Shown here: positions 47,985 through 58,005 of the stretch, piece after piece
Layout of the letters: each line of letters starts with the position of its first letter
Position numbering within the stretch: the stretch's first letter is position 1
Assembly: GCF_037893015.1 (NCBI RefSeq)
Contig: NC_133666.1
Location: forward strand, 658,205,848 to 658,269,847
Reading direction: 5' to 3'
DNA from: Macrotis lagotis
Lineage: Eukaryota; Chordata; Mammalia; Peramelemorphia; Peramelidae
DNA length: 64,000 nucleotides
Position numbers and translations under genes: made by a program
Notes under the pieces: model-generated
The model's input: only the letters and a program-made list of their open reading frames with translations
What the model was told of the DNA's origin: nothing
Databases searched by the model: none

Positions 47985-48385
47985 CCAAAAATGCCAAGAA
48001 TAGAACAGAGGTCTGTATACAACATTTGTAGATCTGACCAAGGCCTTTGATATTGTCAATCGTGATGGTTTATGGAAAATTATGTCAAAATTTGATTGTC
48101 CAAAGAAGTGCATCAGTATTGAACATCACTTCCATGATGGCATGCATGCCCAGGTTCTGGATGGTGGATGACGCTCTCGAGATTTCCCAATCACCAATGG
48201 AGTGAAGCAAGGCTACATTCTTGCTCCCTTGCTTTTAAGTATGATGTTTTCAGCCATGTTATGAAACACCCTCACTGAAGATGAGCATGGTCTCAAGGTC
48301 AGCTACGGCATTACTAGTAAATTCTTCAACTTGAAAAGGCCACAGGCCAAGACAAGTCTTCTGTTTGCAGATGATTGTGCATTCA
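47985..48385 (+). mobile_element. RTE-like LINE, reverse-transcriptase segment, inverted
   Basis: The plus strand reads the palm region of the same LINE: TFVDLTKAFDIVNRDGLWKI, HHFHDGMHAQV, ITNGVKQGYILAPLLLSMMF and LLFADDCAF (catalytic box with a conserved pair of Asp). A stop and frameshifts break it. It joins, in sequence space, where the minus-strand segment begins (DDCA / DHCA). Confidence 0.8.
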
Positions 48386-48604
48386 AGCAGCCAAGAATCC
48401 ACTATCCCGCAAAGCTGAGCCTTCTCTTCCAGGGAAAAAGATGGACATTTAACAAGATGGAGGAATTCCAAAAATTTCTGATGAAAAGACCAAAGCTAAA
48501 CAGAAAATCTGGACATCAAACAGGAGGTTCAAGAGTTCAAGAGATACATGAAAAGATTGTGCATTCAACAAGCAAAATTGAGCCCCCTACTAGAAAGCTG
48601 AAGT

Positions 48605-48850
48605 AAGGCAGAGCAGTGGGTGGAGGGCTGAATCTAGAGTCAGGGAGACCCAAGTTCAACCTAACTTCATACTGTGACCACGGCTGCTGACCATGACAAG
48701 TTACTTAACCATTGTCTAATTGAGGTCCCCCCAACTGAAAAATAGGGATAACAGTAGCACCTACCTCAGAGGGTCACTGGAAGGGTCAGAGGAGAGAATA
48801 TTCGAAAAGTCTAGTGCCTAGTATACAGTAAGTGTTCAATAAATGCTTAT
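48605..48850 (+). mobile_element. tRNA-SINE with MIR-like tail
   Basis: Reads GCAGAGCAGTGGGTGGAGGG, GTCAGGGAGACCCAAGTTCA and a tail with AGTAAGTGTTCAATAAATGC. Confidence 0.55.
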
Positions 48851-49039
48851 TTCATTCCACATGTCAACCATGAGGGCTACAAAGACAAAAGCCCTGGAGG
48901 AGTTTACATGGATGGGGTAAAAAGACAATACTATCTATATTTAAGGGGTCATAAGAAAGGACTTCTTAACGTTTCAAGTCATAGAGATAAAAAGGGACAG
49001 CGCCCCAGGCATGGGGCACAACCCAGGCAAAGACATGGA

Positions 49040-49410
49040 GATAAAAGCTAGAAAGTCGTGACTGGAGATAGCAAGTGGGTCACTGCCAGGTCCAGGCCTG
49101 AGTTTCATTGTTGCCCAGCATAGCCCCACTGAATATCACTTCCTAAGGACATGAACACTAACAATACACCATCTCACCTTGGTAACCCCCAAACAAAGCA
49201 CAACTTGGAGACCCCAGTAGGTCCCCATAGAAATCATACCACCCTGCCTCCTATATCCTATCTATACCCTACAAAAAGACTTGCTCTCCCACAACCCACT
49301 ACAGGAGTCTCCTCAGACCCAGTCCACCAGCCCTTCTTCCAATAAAAGGCTTTGCATTCACTTCCATTTATAGCACCATCTTCCTTTTTATCTTTTGATC
49401 TTTCAATCAT
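49040..49410 (+). mobile_element. Possible solo LTR or LTR 3' part
   Basis: A C/A-rich stretch of short CC-rich phrases leads to CTATACCCTACAAAAAGACT, then CTTCTTCCAATAAAAGGCTT and a pyrimidine-rich end (CTTTTGATCTTTCAATCA). The order TATA-like, AATAAA, TTTG and terminal CA resembles the U3-R-U5 of a gammaretrovirus-type LTR. No primer-binding site, target-site duplication or second LTR was found, and the 5' limit is unclear. Confidence 0.35.
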
Positions 49411-49492
49411 GTGGTGAAGGGTGTGAGAAATGAAGTTTGTCTTTAATACTTAATTATTTGTTGTTTAATTTTAACATTAATAATTCTAATAA

Positions 49493-49650
49493 GGGTGGCT
49501 AGGTGGAGTAGTGGATAAAAAACCGGCCTTGGAGTTAGGAGTACCTGGGTTCATATCCGGTCTCAGACACTTAATAATTACCTAGCTGTGTGGCCTTGGG
49601 CAAGCCACTTAACCCCATTTGCCTTGCAAAAAAAAAAAACCCTAAAAAAA
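49493..49650 (+). mobile_element. Short tRNA-SINE with TSD
   Basis: Full-length copy flanked by AATAATTCTAATAA and AATAATTCTACTAA. Confidence 0.9.
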
Positions 49651-50354
49651 ATAATTCTACTAAAACATTTTAAATAATTTATATTTAATAATTAATTACT
49701 GTATTAGGATCAAGGTTTTTCCCCTTTTCTATTTCCTCATCCAGGAATTAACTAGTTTGGGAAATCTGATTTGCCTAGGTCAAGATCTTAACAGATGGTA
49801 AAAGAAATTCTAAGTTTGGGCTCCTGGCTGTATTCCTGCTTATTGTGTCTGGGGAAATGGTGATTTTCTCTTTTGGATTTAACAAGTGATACGGGGATTA
49901 TTAACCAAGATGGGGGTAACCCAGGTCACACTCTCCTAGACCATCTCCCATTATCATATTCATTTTCTTACTGACCAATCCAAGTTGATTTTCATCCTCC
50001 CCCAGGTGAGCCCCTTTTTAAAAGACTATAAATATGGAAGGTTCAAAGGTTTACTCTCTTTTGGCCACAAAGAGGACCAGGAGCCTGTTTTTGGTGCCTG
50101 CTTTCTAGACACAGTCATTAAAACTGATCTTAAGTTACCCAGAAGTTCAGTCTCTCAGAACTTTTTAATTGTCCCAAAAGACTATCACTTGGAAGGACAG
50201 GTTGGAGCCAGTAGGTCCAGAGGCCTGCATGCCCAGTGAAGGAATCTATAGGTAACAGAAGCTTCCAGGACAATGAGGGGAAGCTTCAGAGAGTTTTGGG
50301 CCAAACTGAGGGGTCACAAACCCTCCAGGCTCCTCTACCTTCAAACCTCCTTAC

Positions 50355-51052
50355 CTGGGCGCCCCCCTCCTCAGGCTGGGCCTCCAGAGAGCCTGCGTCA
50401 AAGTCGTGGTTGGGCAGCGTGTTGAGCCAGGTCGTCATGGAGTGCTCCTCCATCTCTGTCTTGATGATGGTGGGGTAAATGTACTGCTCTTTGAACACAG
50501 TCATCTTCTCTTCCTCTTCCACCCAGTCCAAGGGCTCATGCAGCCCATCATTCCCAAAACGGCGGTTGTACTGTTCAAAATGGACCCTCTCTAGGACCAG
50601 CCCAAGCCCTGGTGCCTTGGGGATGTCCACCTTCTCCTCCCCCCAGCTGCGCTCCATCACAGACTCGGGCACATAGCCTTTCATGACAGCGATCACTAGG
50701 CCAATCATCTTCCGGATCTGGTGCATCATAAAACTCTGGCCCTTGACCTTGATGACAGCGAACTCCATGGCTTCCCGTACAAAGGGCGCCTCACAGTGCA
50801 TTTCCATGATGTAGCGCCTGGCACTTGGCTCCTTGGGGCCCTTCTGAGAGGTGAAGTTGTGGAAGTTATGGGTCCCCTTGTAGCCGGCCAGGAGTCGGTT
50901 GACCTTCTCCAGAGTCTCCGGGCTCAGGCGGTATGTCTCATCCTGGACGTCATGGTCTTTGTGGGCGAAGGCAAATGTTGGCAGCATATAGAAATAGGTC
51001 CTGGCGTCACATCTGTTCTTTGAATTAAAGCTCCCGGTGACCCTCTTCAGAC
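50355..51052 (-). CDS. PUS1: PUS1 large catalytic-domain exon
   Basis: PUS1 is the TruA-family pseudouridine synthase that modifies tRNAs (around positions 27-30 and others) and some other RNAs, in nucleus and mitochondria. This 698-base exon starts in phase 1 at ATTCCTCCAG|GTCTGAAG and ends in phase 0 at GCCCAG|GTAAGG. It encodes [20 protein letters not shown], then a segment with [15 protein letters not shown], the TruA-like [31 protein letters not shown] and [12 protein letters not shown], and ends ...AQPEEGGAQ. These blocks match mammalian PUS1. An open frame continues past the donor to 50286, but that tail is intron. The joins to the exons at 54242 and 43176 are in frame. Confidence 0.97.
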
Positions 51053-51289
51053 CTGGAGGAATAACAGGAACAGGGGAAAGAAATGCTGAAATGTTATAAA
51101 CTGTGAAGAGACCAGGAGTGCAGCCTCAGAGCTGCGCAGGCCTTCACACCAGCCTTGCCTGAGGCTGAGAAGACAAACTGAAAATCTTTCTTTTGGGAGG
51201 TGCTTCAGACCAGCCTCTGTGGGAAGCCTCTCCTGGTCCCTCCAACTGTTTGTGCTCCCCAAACTATCCACCTCCCTCCCAGGAGCTCC

Positions 51290-51540
51290 CTCTGGAGGGA
51301 CTTCCCCAAACTGCCTTGTATTTAACTACTTTGGTTGTATGGATTTTTTTAAAATTAACTTTGTGCTAACATTATCTGTAGTTTTATAGGTGCTTGTTCT
51401 CTCTCCTAATTGGAACATAAGCTCACTGTGAGTAGGGATTGTTTGGAGTTGTTTGTCCAGTTGTCTATCTTGGTAGTATGTCCAGTGCCTGCCACATGGC
51501 ATATGGCGTAATAAATGCTTATTGACTGACTGTCCTTAGA
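51290..51540 (+). repeat. L2/MIR-class relic
   Basis: Ends CCAGTGCCTGCCACATGGCA and GTAATAAATGCTTATTGACT, a typical old-repeat tail. Confidence 0.5.
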
Positions 51541-51629
51541 AATCATCTACTCATAAAGGCAACTGGTAGCGCAGTGGGCAGAGCACTGGGTTTAGGTTCA
51601 AATCTAGTCTTGTTGCTGTTGTTATTGTT

Positions 51630-51768
51630 TTTAGTTCTTCATTCTTTTGCCAATGGGGTTAAGTGATTTGCCCAAGGTCACACAGCTAGTAAGTATCAAG
51701 AGTCTTAGGCTGGATTTGAACTCCTGACTTCAGGGCCAGTGCTCTACCCATTGTGCCATCTAGCTGCC
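51630..51768 (-). mobile_element. tRNA-SINE, antisense
   Basis: Reverse complement running from CCAATGGGGTTAAGTGATTT to GTGCCATCTAGCTGCC. Confidence 0.8.
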
Positions 51769-51769
51769 T

Positions 51770-51995
51770 GTGTCCTTCATTCTCAAAGAGGACCACGACA
51801 TTAGGGAGGTAATGCCATGACAAGCAAGTGAACTTGATTTCAGTGAGTGGGGTGTGCTAAGTCACTCAGAGCCATCTGGGTCTAGTGGCCAGATGCAGAT
51901 CAGGACTGGAGATGACTTTAGATGCAGTGAAGACCTTGGCCTTTTTAAGCAAGGGGCTTTTCCAGGTCTTAGTTTGGAGGCAGCACCCATTCAAG
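51770..51995 (-). mobile_element. Mar1-like SINE body, antisense
   Basis: Reads TGTCCTTCATTCTCAAAGAG, GACATTAGGGAGGTAATGCC, TCTAGTGGCCAGATGCAGAT and GAAGACCTTGGCCTTTTTAA; its tRNA head is not evident. Confidence 0.7.
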
Positions 51996-52169
51996 AGTTA
52001 AGACTGGTAAGAAAGAAGGGAGGCAGAGAATGGCCTCTCTGACCATTATTCTATTTGTAATTTTATAGGTGCTTGTGTCTCCCAATTAGGGGGCACAGGA
52101 TTCAAGCTTGGGTCTCCTGAATTAAAATCAAATGTACTGGACTGACACCCTGCTGCTCTCAACCTAAAG

Positions 52170-53197
52170 TTTAATGAGAAAATGTATTAAGTGTGCAGCA
52201 AAAAGACACTCTTGTGAAAGTGTACACAGGGACTCCTATGAGTTCCCAACATCTTTTCAGAGGCTCCTTGAGATCCAAACTATTTTTATAATAACTATGC
52301 TATTTGTCCATGAATAATATGAAAATATATTTGAGATAGTTACACACGTATAACCTAGATTAGATTACTCTCCATAAAGGGAAGGAGAAATTATGTGGAA
52401 GTCAAAACCTCACCAAAAAATGATTGCTGAAAACTATCTTTACATGAAGCTGGAAAAAAATCTTTTACTTGTCTATAAAAGACTCCTCCTTTTACCAACT
52501 ACACACCTGTGTGAGCAGAAACAGACAGGGACATCCAGTTGTCTTCTATAAGGCCAGACATCAGAGATTTGCAAGACAATTGGAATTTGTAAAGTCAAAT
52601 GTAAATTGTAAAATAATGCTATTCTTTTCACTAAATTTTTTTGTTTTGGAAAATAAAGCTGTTTTTTATTTTAAAAAATTATGTAATGGGATTGTTATTA
52701 TTATTATTATAATTAAATTGGGCAGCTAGGTGGTGTACTGGATAGAGCACTGGGTCTTGGAGTCAGGACGACAAGAGTTCAAATCCAGCATCAGATAGTT
52801 GACTCTTACTAGCTGGATGACCTTGGACAAGTCATTTCATCCTAATTGCCTTGCATCTAGAGCCATCTCCAGTCATCCTGATTCACATCTGGCTACTGGA
52901 GAAGAAAGTGAGGCTGGTTGACTTAGCACAGCACCCCCTCACTCAAATCCAACTCATATGCTTGTCTTGGCATCACCTCCTTGATGTTGTGATCTCTTTT
53001 GAAAATGGAGAACAAACATTGTTATTATTAAATAAACATATAATTATATTGAACATATATTTTATTTTTTTAAATCAGTTTTAAATGTTTAATTCAGTTA
53101 TCATTAATAATCCACATAGACAAAAGCTCTTTGAATCCTCAGTAATGTTTAAGAATATAAAGGGATCCTGAGATCAAAATATTTTAAAAACTGCTAG
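52170..53197 (+). mobile_element. hAT (Charlie-type) DNA transposon relic
   Basis: The wording GGACATCCAGTTGTCTTCTA, GGCCAGACATCAGAGATTTG and TTTTTGTTTTGGAAAATAAA, and after the SINE ACATAGACAAAAGCTCTTTG and ATAAAGGGATCCTGAGATCA, follows in order the 3' part of Charlie-type hAT elements as I remember them. It ends in a degraded CTGCTAG terminal inverted repeat. Transposase remnants are too decayed to give a frame. Confidence 0.55.
52720..53017 (+). mobile_element. Long tRNA-SINE inside the hAT relic, with TSD
   Basis: Head GGGCAGCTAGGTGGTGTACT, body GCATCTAGAGCCATCTCCAG, tail GAAAATGGAGAACAAAC. ATTGTTATTATTA occurs at 52691-52703 and again at 53018-53030. Confidence 0.85.
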
Positions 53198-53599
53198 TTG
53201 AGAGGAAAGAGGACTGAGCATTCTCACTAGCTGTGTGGCTCAGCTCTCCCCACAGACATCCCTCTCTGAGCCGAAGTTTCCTTGTTTGTAAAAACAAGGT
53301 TGGACTGTAAGTTCCCTTCTAAATCCATAATCCCATCAACCTTTGAGCCTCTAAGGGGAAGGGCTCCCCTAAATGGAGAGAGATCCAATGCTGGGAGATT
53401 CCCATGGTGATAAAAATCAGTAAGTGATCCATACCTGCAAAATACTGGGAATGGTGGTTGTTGTTTTTATGACATCATATTCCCTGCCTCTACTTAGGGG
53501 CAGACACACAGATGATCATTATACAAGAGAAGGCAGAGTCCTCGAGGGAAGAGGGGAAGAGGAAAGGGAATAAACATTTCCAGTGCTGCTTCTCTGAGC

Positions 53600-53865
53600 A
53601 GCTCTCTCCAATTATCAACTTATTGGAGCTTCACAATAACCTCAGGAGGAAGGGCGTCCTCTTATTACACTCATTTTACAGTTGAGGAAACTTAAGGTGA
53701 AGTGACTTGTCCAGTGTCACAGATCTGAGATGTGTCTGAGGTTGGATTTGAATTCAGAGCTTCATGACTCCAAGGGCAGCTGGGTGGCTTCATTGAGCAG
53801 AGCATGCTGGTCCCTGGACTCACCTTGCTGAGTTCAAATCCAGCCTCAGATGAGAGAGAAAAGAC
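53600..53865. repeat. MIR-like SINE (antisense) and truncated tRNA-SINE (sense)
   Basis: 53640-53775 reads TACAGTTGAGGAAACTTAAG and CACAGATCTGAGATGTGTCT, an antisense tRNA/MIR-type SINE. 53772-53860 is a decayed sense SINE (GGGCAGCTGGGTGGCTTCAT to GAGTTCAAATCCAGCCTCAG). Confidence 0.6.
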
Positions 53866-53929
53866 ACTAAGAAGTTTAGCAGGCCCACAATTCACTTTTG
53901 ATCATGATTTAGCTATAATTCAATAATAG

Positions 53930-54080
53930 TGATGCTAGAAATGTATGATGCTTTATTTACTTCAATCTGTCTGAAAAACACTCTTCTTTTTTACAGGTAA
54001 GAACCAGATGCAGACAGCAGGTCTACAATTCTATCAGTCTTTTCAGGGGATCTGAGTAAGGACAATTCACTAATTTCATT
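53930..54080. repeat. Unassigned direct repeat, copy 1
   Basis: Shares CTCTTCTTTTTTACAGGTAA, GAACCAGATG-AGACAGCAGG and CAGTCTTTTCAGGGGATCTG with 54690-55000 at near identity. The PUS1 exon at 54242 lies between the two copies. Confidence 0.8.
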
Positions 54081-54241
54081 TTTAAAATGATGATAGGTCC
54101 ACTAATCCATCCTCTTCACATATTCAACTCTTTTAGTAAAATAATCCAGTAATTAATGAACACAGTGTATTTAACACTCTAACCCCATAGACCTCTACCT
54201 CCAAGAGGTTTGTAAAGACAAATTCTCCCTTTTCATCTTAC

Positions 54242-54344
54242 CTAAGATTCTAATATGAGATGGAAGGTGATTATTAATCTTCTCCAAAATGTTATCAATG
54301 AGCCACACCTTCAGTGATACAATCTGGCCAGCAGCAGATACACC
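54242..54344 (-). CDS. PUS1: PUS1 internal exon (GVSAAGQ...)
   Basis: A 103-base exon between acceptor TTTCTTTCCAG and donor TTAG|GTAAGA, phase 0 in and phase 1 out. It translates as [20 protein letters not shown] then [14 protein letters not shown] plus the first base of a Gly codon, and continues the RTDK of the upstream exon (RTDKGVSAAGQ). This is the conserved part immediately after the catalytic Asp of TruA enzymes. Two near-copies of an unassigned repeat flank it, at 53930-54080 and 54690-55000. Confidence 0.96.
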
Positions 54345-54689
54345 CTGGAAAGAAAACACCTATTAGAACTGGGGGTGGAGGGGGGGCCCAGACAAGAACA
54401 ATGTTGGAATTCCCATGTAAAATTTGGCTTATGTTAAGAAACTCAAGTTCTATGTATTTGGGGGCAAGGATGGGGGAGATAAATAGAAATCTCCAGGAAG
54501 GGCACTGACAGGGTAGTTGAGGCAATGCAGCCACAGTCTCAAGCCAAGGGGTTCTTTCCCTCCAAAGTAGAGAAAGAAACAAACAAACAAAAAAAAAAGA
54601 ATGAAACCTACAGCTCTCTCTTTCTCTCCAGTTTTCCAGACTGCTGAAGTGCCCCTATGTCAGCTACAAGAGCAACACATGTCCACACA

Positions 54690-55000
54690 TAGTTTAGAAA
54701 TGTGTGATAACTTAATTCAACCTGTCTGAATAACACTCTTCTTTTTTACAGGTAAGAACCAGATGTAGAGGGTGGCTAGGTGGCACAGTGGATAGAGCAC
54801 TGGCTCTGGAGTCAGGAGTACCTGAGTTCAAATCTGGCCTCAGACACTTAATGATTACCTAGCTGTGTGGCCTTGGGCAAGCCACTTAATCCCATTGCCT
54901 TGCAAAAAAAAAAAACCTTTAAAAAAAAAAGAACCAGATGTAGACAGCAGGTCTTTCAGTCTTTTCAGGGGATCTGAGTATGGATAATTCATTAATTTTA
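54690..55000. repeat. Unassigned direct repeat, copy 2, split by a SINE
   Basis: Second copy of the 53930-54080 sequence, in the same orientation. A third, much more diverged copy is visible at about 62100-62200 (GTTAAGAATCAGATGTGAGC). Confidence 0.8.
54770..54930 (+). mobile_element. Short tRNA-SINE with 14-bp TSD
   Basis: Full-length copy flanked by GAACCAGATGTAGA at 54756-54769 and 54931-54944. The uninterrupted sister sequence at 53930-54080 confirms the empty site. Confidence 0.95.
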
Positions 55001-55038
55001 TCTAATCATCATCCTGACAGTTAAGAAAGGGGATGGAT

Positions 55039-55192
55039 GGGGGCGGCTAGGTTGCATAGTGGATAAAGCACCAGTCAGGAGTACCTGGGTTCAAATCCAA
55101 TCTCAGACACTTAATAATTACCTAGCTGTGTGGCCTTGGGCAAGCCACTTAACCCCATTTGCCTTACAAAAAAAAAAACTAAAAAAAAAAGG
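55039..55192 (+). mobile_element. Short tRNA-SINE
   Basis: Head GGGGCGGCTAGGTTGCATAG. The segment CCCTGGAG of the consensus is deleted before GTCAGGAGTACCTGGGTTCA. Long A tail. Confidence 0.9.
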
Positions 55193-55721
55193 GGGGGTGG
55201 TTGAAGGCAATACTCTCTTGGGCATAGTTTGGAAATTAAGTAAACTTCACTGAATTTATGTCCCAGGGTCACTGGCCTAAAGTTTAAGCTTTGGTCATGA
55301 GATTACCTCCACCTTTGTAATCCCATTTTCCAGAACCATAATCAACATAAAAGGTCAACTCTCATCAATTTAAACTATTGCAGCAATTCCAGCCTTCAAG
55401 TGACTGAAGGCTATTCCCTGTGCCTGGGAACCTTTGTCTTTGGAAATCACAAGTCTTAGCTGTGATTATAGGGGTTTCAGAAGGGGAAATGCAAATGATG
55501 TAATTTTAAGTCATGATAGTTCAGAAGAAGACACACTTATGTTGCTCCTGAAAAAAAAAAAAGTCAAGTGAGCAGCTTGGTCTCTGGTGTCCCTCTAGTG
55601 TGAGAATTTATTTAGTGCATGCTCTATTTGTGTGACTTCAGTCCTCTCGTATGAGAGCAAAGTGAGGACCCTGTGTGTTGCCTGTGGCTTTTTTAGTGTA
55701 ATTATTTGCTTAATTAATAGT

Positions 55722-55860
55722 CTTTTGGTAAGGCAATGGGTTAAGTGACTTGCCCAAGGTCATACAACTAGGTAATTATCAAGTGCCTGAGGTCAGTTTT
55801 GAACTCAGGTCCTCCTGACTCTAGGACCAGTATTCTAACCACTACACCACTTAGTTGCCC
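55722..55860 (-). mobile_element. tRNA-SINE, antisense, with TSD
   Basis: Flanked by TATTTGCTTAATTAATA and TATTTGCTTACTTAATA. Confidence 0.88.
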
Positions 55861-56921
55861 TATTTGCTTACTTAATAATGGATAAATTACAATTTAGGGT
55901 TGAAGACCCAGTAACAGAACAGCAACTTTTCATTGAGCCCTTAGAGACCTCCCTTCAAAATCCTCTGAACCCCCCCCCCAGTTAATTCTCTCTGACATGT
56001 AAATTCCTCCATGGGTTGTGATGAGGCCATGTCTCAATTTTTACAATCATTTTAGTGGGGGGTGTTGATGCTAAAACCTGGGATCAAGAAGGAGGTCAGA
56101 TTAGCAGCCTTCAACCTTCTCTATCGCATTTGTGATAAGAGCTTCCAGCACATCCAAGTTGTAGCAGCCGGAGTAGATGGAGAAGTAAAGGGAATTGAGA
56201 GATAAGAAAAACTAGGTCTATACAGTCTATAAGCTAGCTGCTCTGTCCCTGATTCATTGGCCCCCTCATGGAAAAACGCCCAATACTTGCCAGGACAGAG
56301 GAAAAGGGAATGCCAGACCCAACTCAGGTGATGCAAAAACAGAACAAAAAGGGACTGAAAAGCTTCCGCCTGTGATGGTCTATGGCTTTGTTTTTGATTG
56401 ATTTTTTATTAGTCTCCATCTCTTCATTCTCTCTGCCTTGACTAGTCTGGTCAGCTGTCTATAGAGTTTTCTCTCTCCTGTCTGTTCTGTGTTTTAGTTT
56501 CCCTTGCCTGCCAGGGAAGTAGCTTCTAGTCACTTGGAATTTTTCTACCTTTTTTTTTTCCAGTTAGAACATGGGAGAAGATTGTAATTCTTTCAAAATT
56601 TGCAATTCAGGCCATGGATCAGTTTAATCCAGAAACTGCAATTTAAATGAGGAAAGTCTGTTATTCCTGTTTCTAGTTTCAATTTGAGCATTATTTCAAT
56701 GGTCAAGTTGTTTCTTAAACTTTGCTCTGATAATGTTCCTGTGCAGTTTCTCTTATCTTCTGTCATGTTGGAGGCAGTTCTCCTCACCCCCTCACCCTCT
56801 ATCTCTCTAAATCTAAAAGAAGATAGAATTGCAGAGCAGACTAACTGCTGTTTTGAAACTCAAAGTTTGTTTTAAGAAAATGGGCATCAAAATCTAAAAA
56901 AACAAAAACAAAAACAAAGAA

Positions 56922-57096
56922 AGGGGCGGCTAGGTGGTGTAGTGGATAAAGCACAGGCCTTGGAGTCAGGAGTACCTGGGTTCAAATCTGGTCTCAGACA
57001 CTTAATAATTACCTAGCTGTGTGGCCTTGGGCAAGCCACTTAACCCCATTTGCCTTACAAAAATCTAAAAAAACAAAAAACAAACAAAACAAAAAC
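56922..57096 (+). mobile_element. Short tRNA-SINE with 20-bp TSD
   Basis: Full-length, with CAAAACAAAAAC-type tail. AAGAAAATGGGCATCAAAAT occurs on both sides (left copy about 56875-56894, right copy about 57098-57117). Confidence 0.93.
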
Positions 57097-57129
57097 AAGA
57101 AAATGGGCATCAAAATAATAGAGATATAG

Positions 57130-57237
57130 GGGCAGCTAGGTGGCGTAGTGGATAAAGCACCAGCCTTGGAGTTAGGAGTACTTGGGTTCAAATCCTATCT
57201 CAGAATTTGCCTTGTAAAAAAAAAAAAAACCTAAAAA
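57130..57237 (+). mobile_element. Short tRNA-SINE with internal deletion
   Basis: The consensus jumps from TCCTATCTCAGA to ATTTGCCTTG, so about 50 bases of the 3' half are missing. AATAATAGAGATATA flanks it on both sides. Confidence 0.9.
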
Positions 57238-57471
57238 AAATAATAGAGATATATTTGGGTTTTTTGATTTAGTATTTTAAAGGTTATACAAGTTGAATAA
57301 ATATAAAATGTCCTGCTGAATTGAAAGGTAATATTGTGGAAATTTGGAATTTTTGCTGCAAATTATATATGAGACTTCTATCCATTTTAAATCTTGAAAA
57401 TGTCTTATTCCTCACCACACAAGACAGGAAATAATTTGTGAGTAATTTATCAGAATCTGATTAATTTAAAT

Positions 57472-57495
57472 AGATTACAAAAGCTTTTGTAATCT
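57472..57495. repeat. Perfect 24-bp palindrome
   Basis: AGATTACAAAAG followed immediately by its exact reverse complement CTTTTGTAATCT, with no spacer. It lies in AT-rich unassigned intron sequence. Confidence 0.97.
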
Positions 57496-57814
57496 GACTT
57501 TTAAGGCACATATATGTATATAGGTGAATATGTATATACACACACACCTATAAGAACTGTGTATCAAAAGATAAGTTATAGAATCCTTCTGGGAGTGTAG
57601 AACCCATATTTGAAATAATTTAAGTGTATTCATATTTGGGATGAATTAAAATTCTAATATCATAAAAATAAGCATAGCACTAATTTGAGGAAGCTTCAAG
57701 GAGTAATCAAACCTCTGATTTCAAGATAAAAGATGGAAATTATCAATTTTACTCTGATATTAACTATTTGAAGTATATTTATGAAAACAAAAAAAAGAAA
57801 AAACTGATATCTTG

Positions 57815-58005
57815 TTGTTTGATCTTGCTATCTCTTATACTTTATGTTTCTTCCTTAAGGATATGATTTCTCTCTCATCACATTCAATTTGGATCAATAT
57901 ATACCATGAAACAATGTAAAGACTGACAAACTGCCTTCTGTGGGGGATGGGGGAGGGAAGATTAGGGGAAAAATTGTAAAACTCAAAATAAATAAAATCT
58001 TTAAA
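57815..58005 (+). mobile_element. L1 3' UTR tail, sense
   Basis: Reads ATCTCTTATACTTTATGTTT, TAAGGATATGATTTCTCTCT, TATACCATGAAACAATGTAA and ends AATAAAATCTTTAAAA, the same ending as at 12480-12664. Confidence 0.85.

Larger units (their letters stand above)
43177..50354 (-). other. PUS1: PUS1 last intron
   Basis: About 7.2 kb, almost entirely transposon-derived. The parts with nothing recognised are 43180-43780, 44840-45300, 48850-49040 and 49660-50354. Confidence 0.7.
51053..54241 (-). other. PUS1: PUS1 intron between the GVSAAGQ and large exons
   Basis: About 3.2 kb holding an L2/MIR-class relic (51290-51540), two antisense SINEs, a hAT relic and part of an unassigned duplicated sequence. 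Nothing recognisable lies in 51060-51290 or 53210-53600 beyond a MIR-like fragment at about 53215-53330. Confidence 0.65.

Noticed and set aside
50286..50354. Extension of the PUS1 frame ([20 protein letters not shown]...)
   Set aside because: It follows a GTAAGG donor, and the exon at 43126-43176 gives the conserved acidic C-terminus in phase.
53985..54010. Plus-strand CTTCTTTTTTACAG|GTAAGAACC, an apparent zero-length exon, also at 54740-54755
   Set aside because: It lies on the strand opposite to PUS1 and is part of an unassigned repeat present in several copies, so it is not a splice site of a known transcript.
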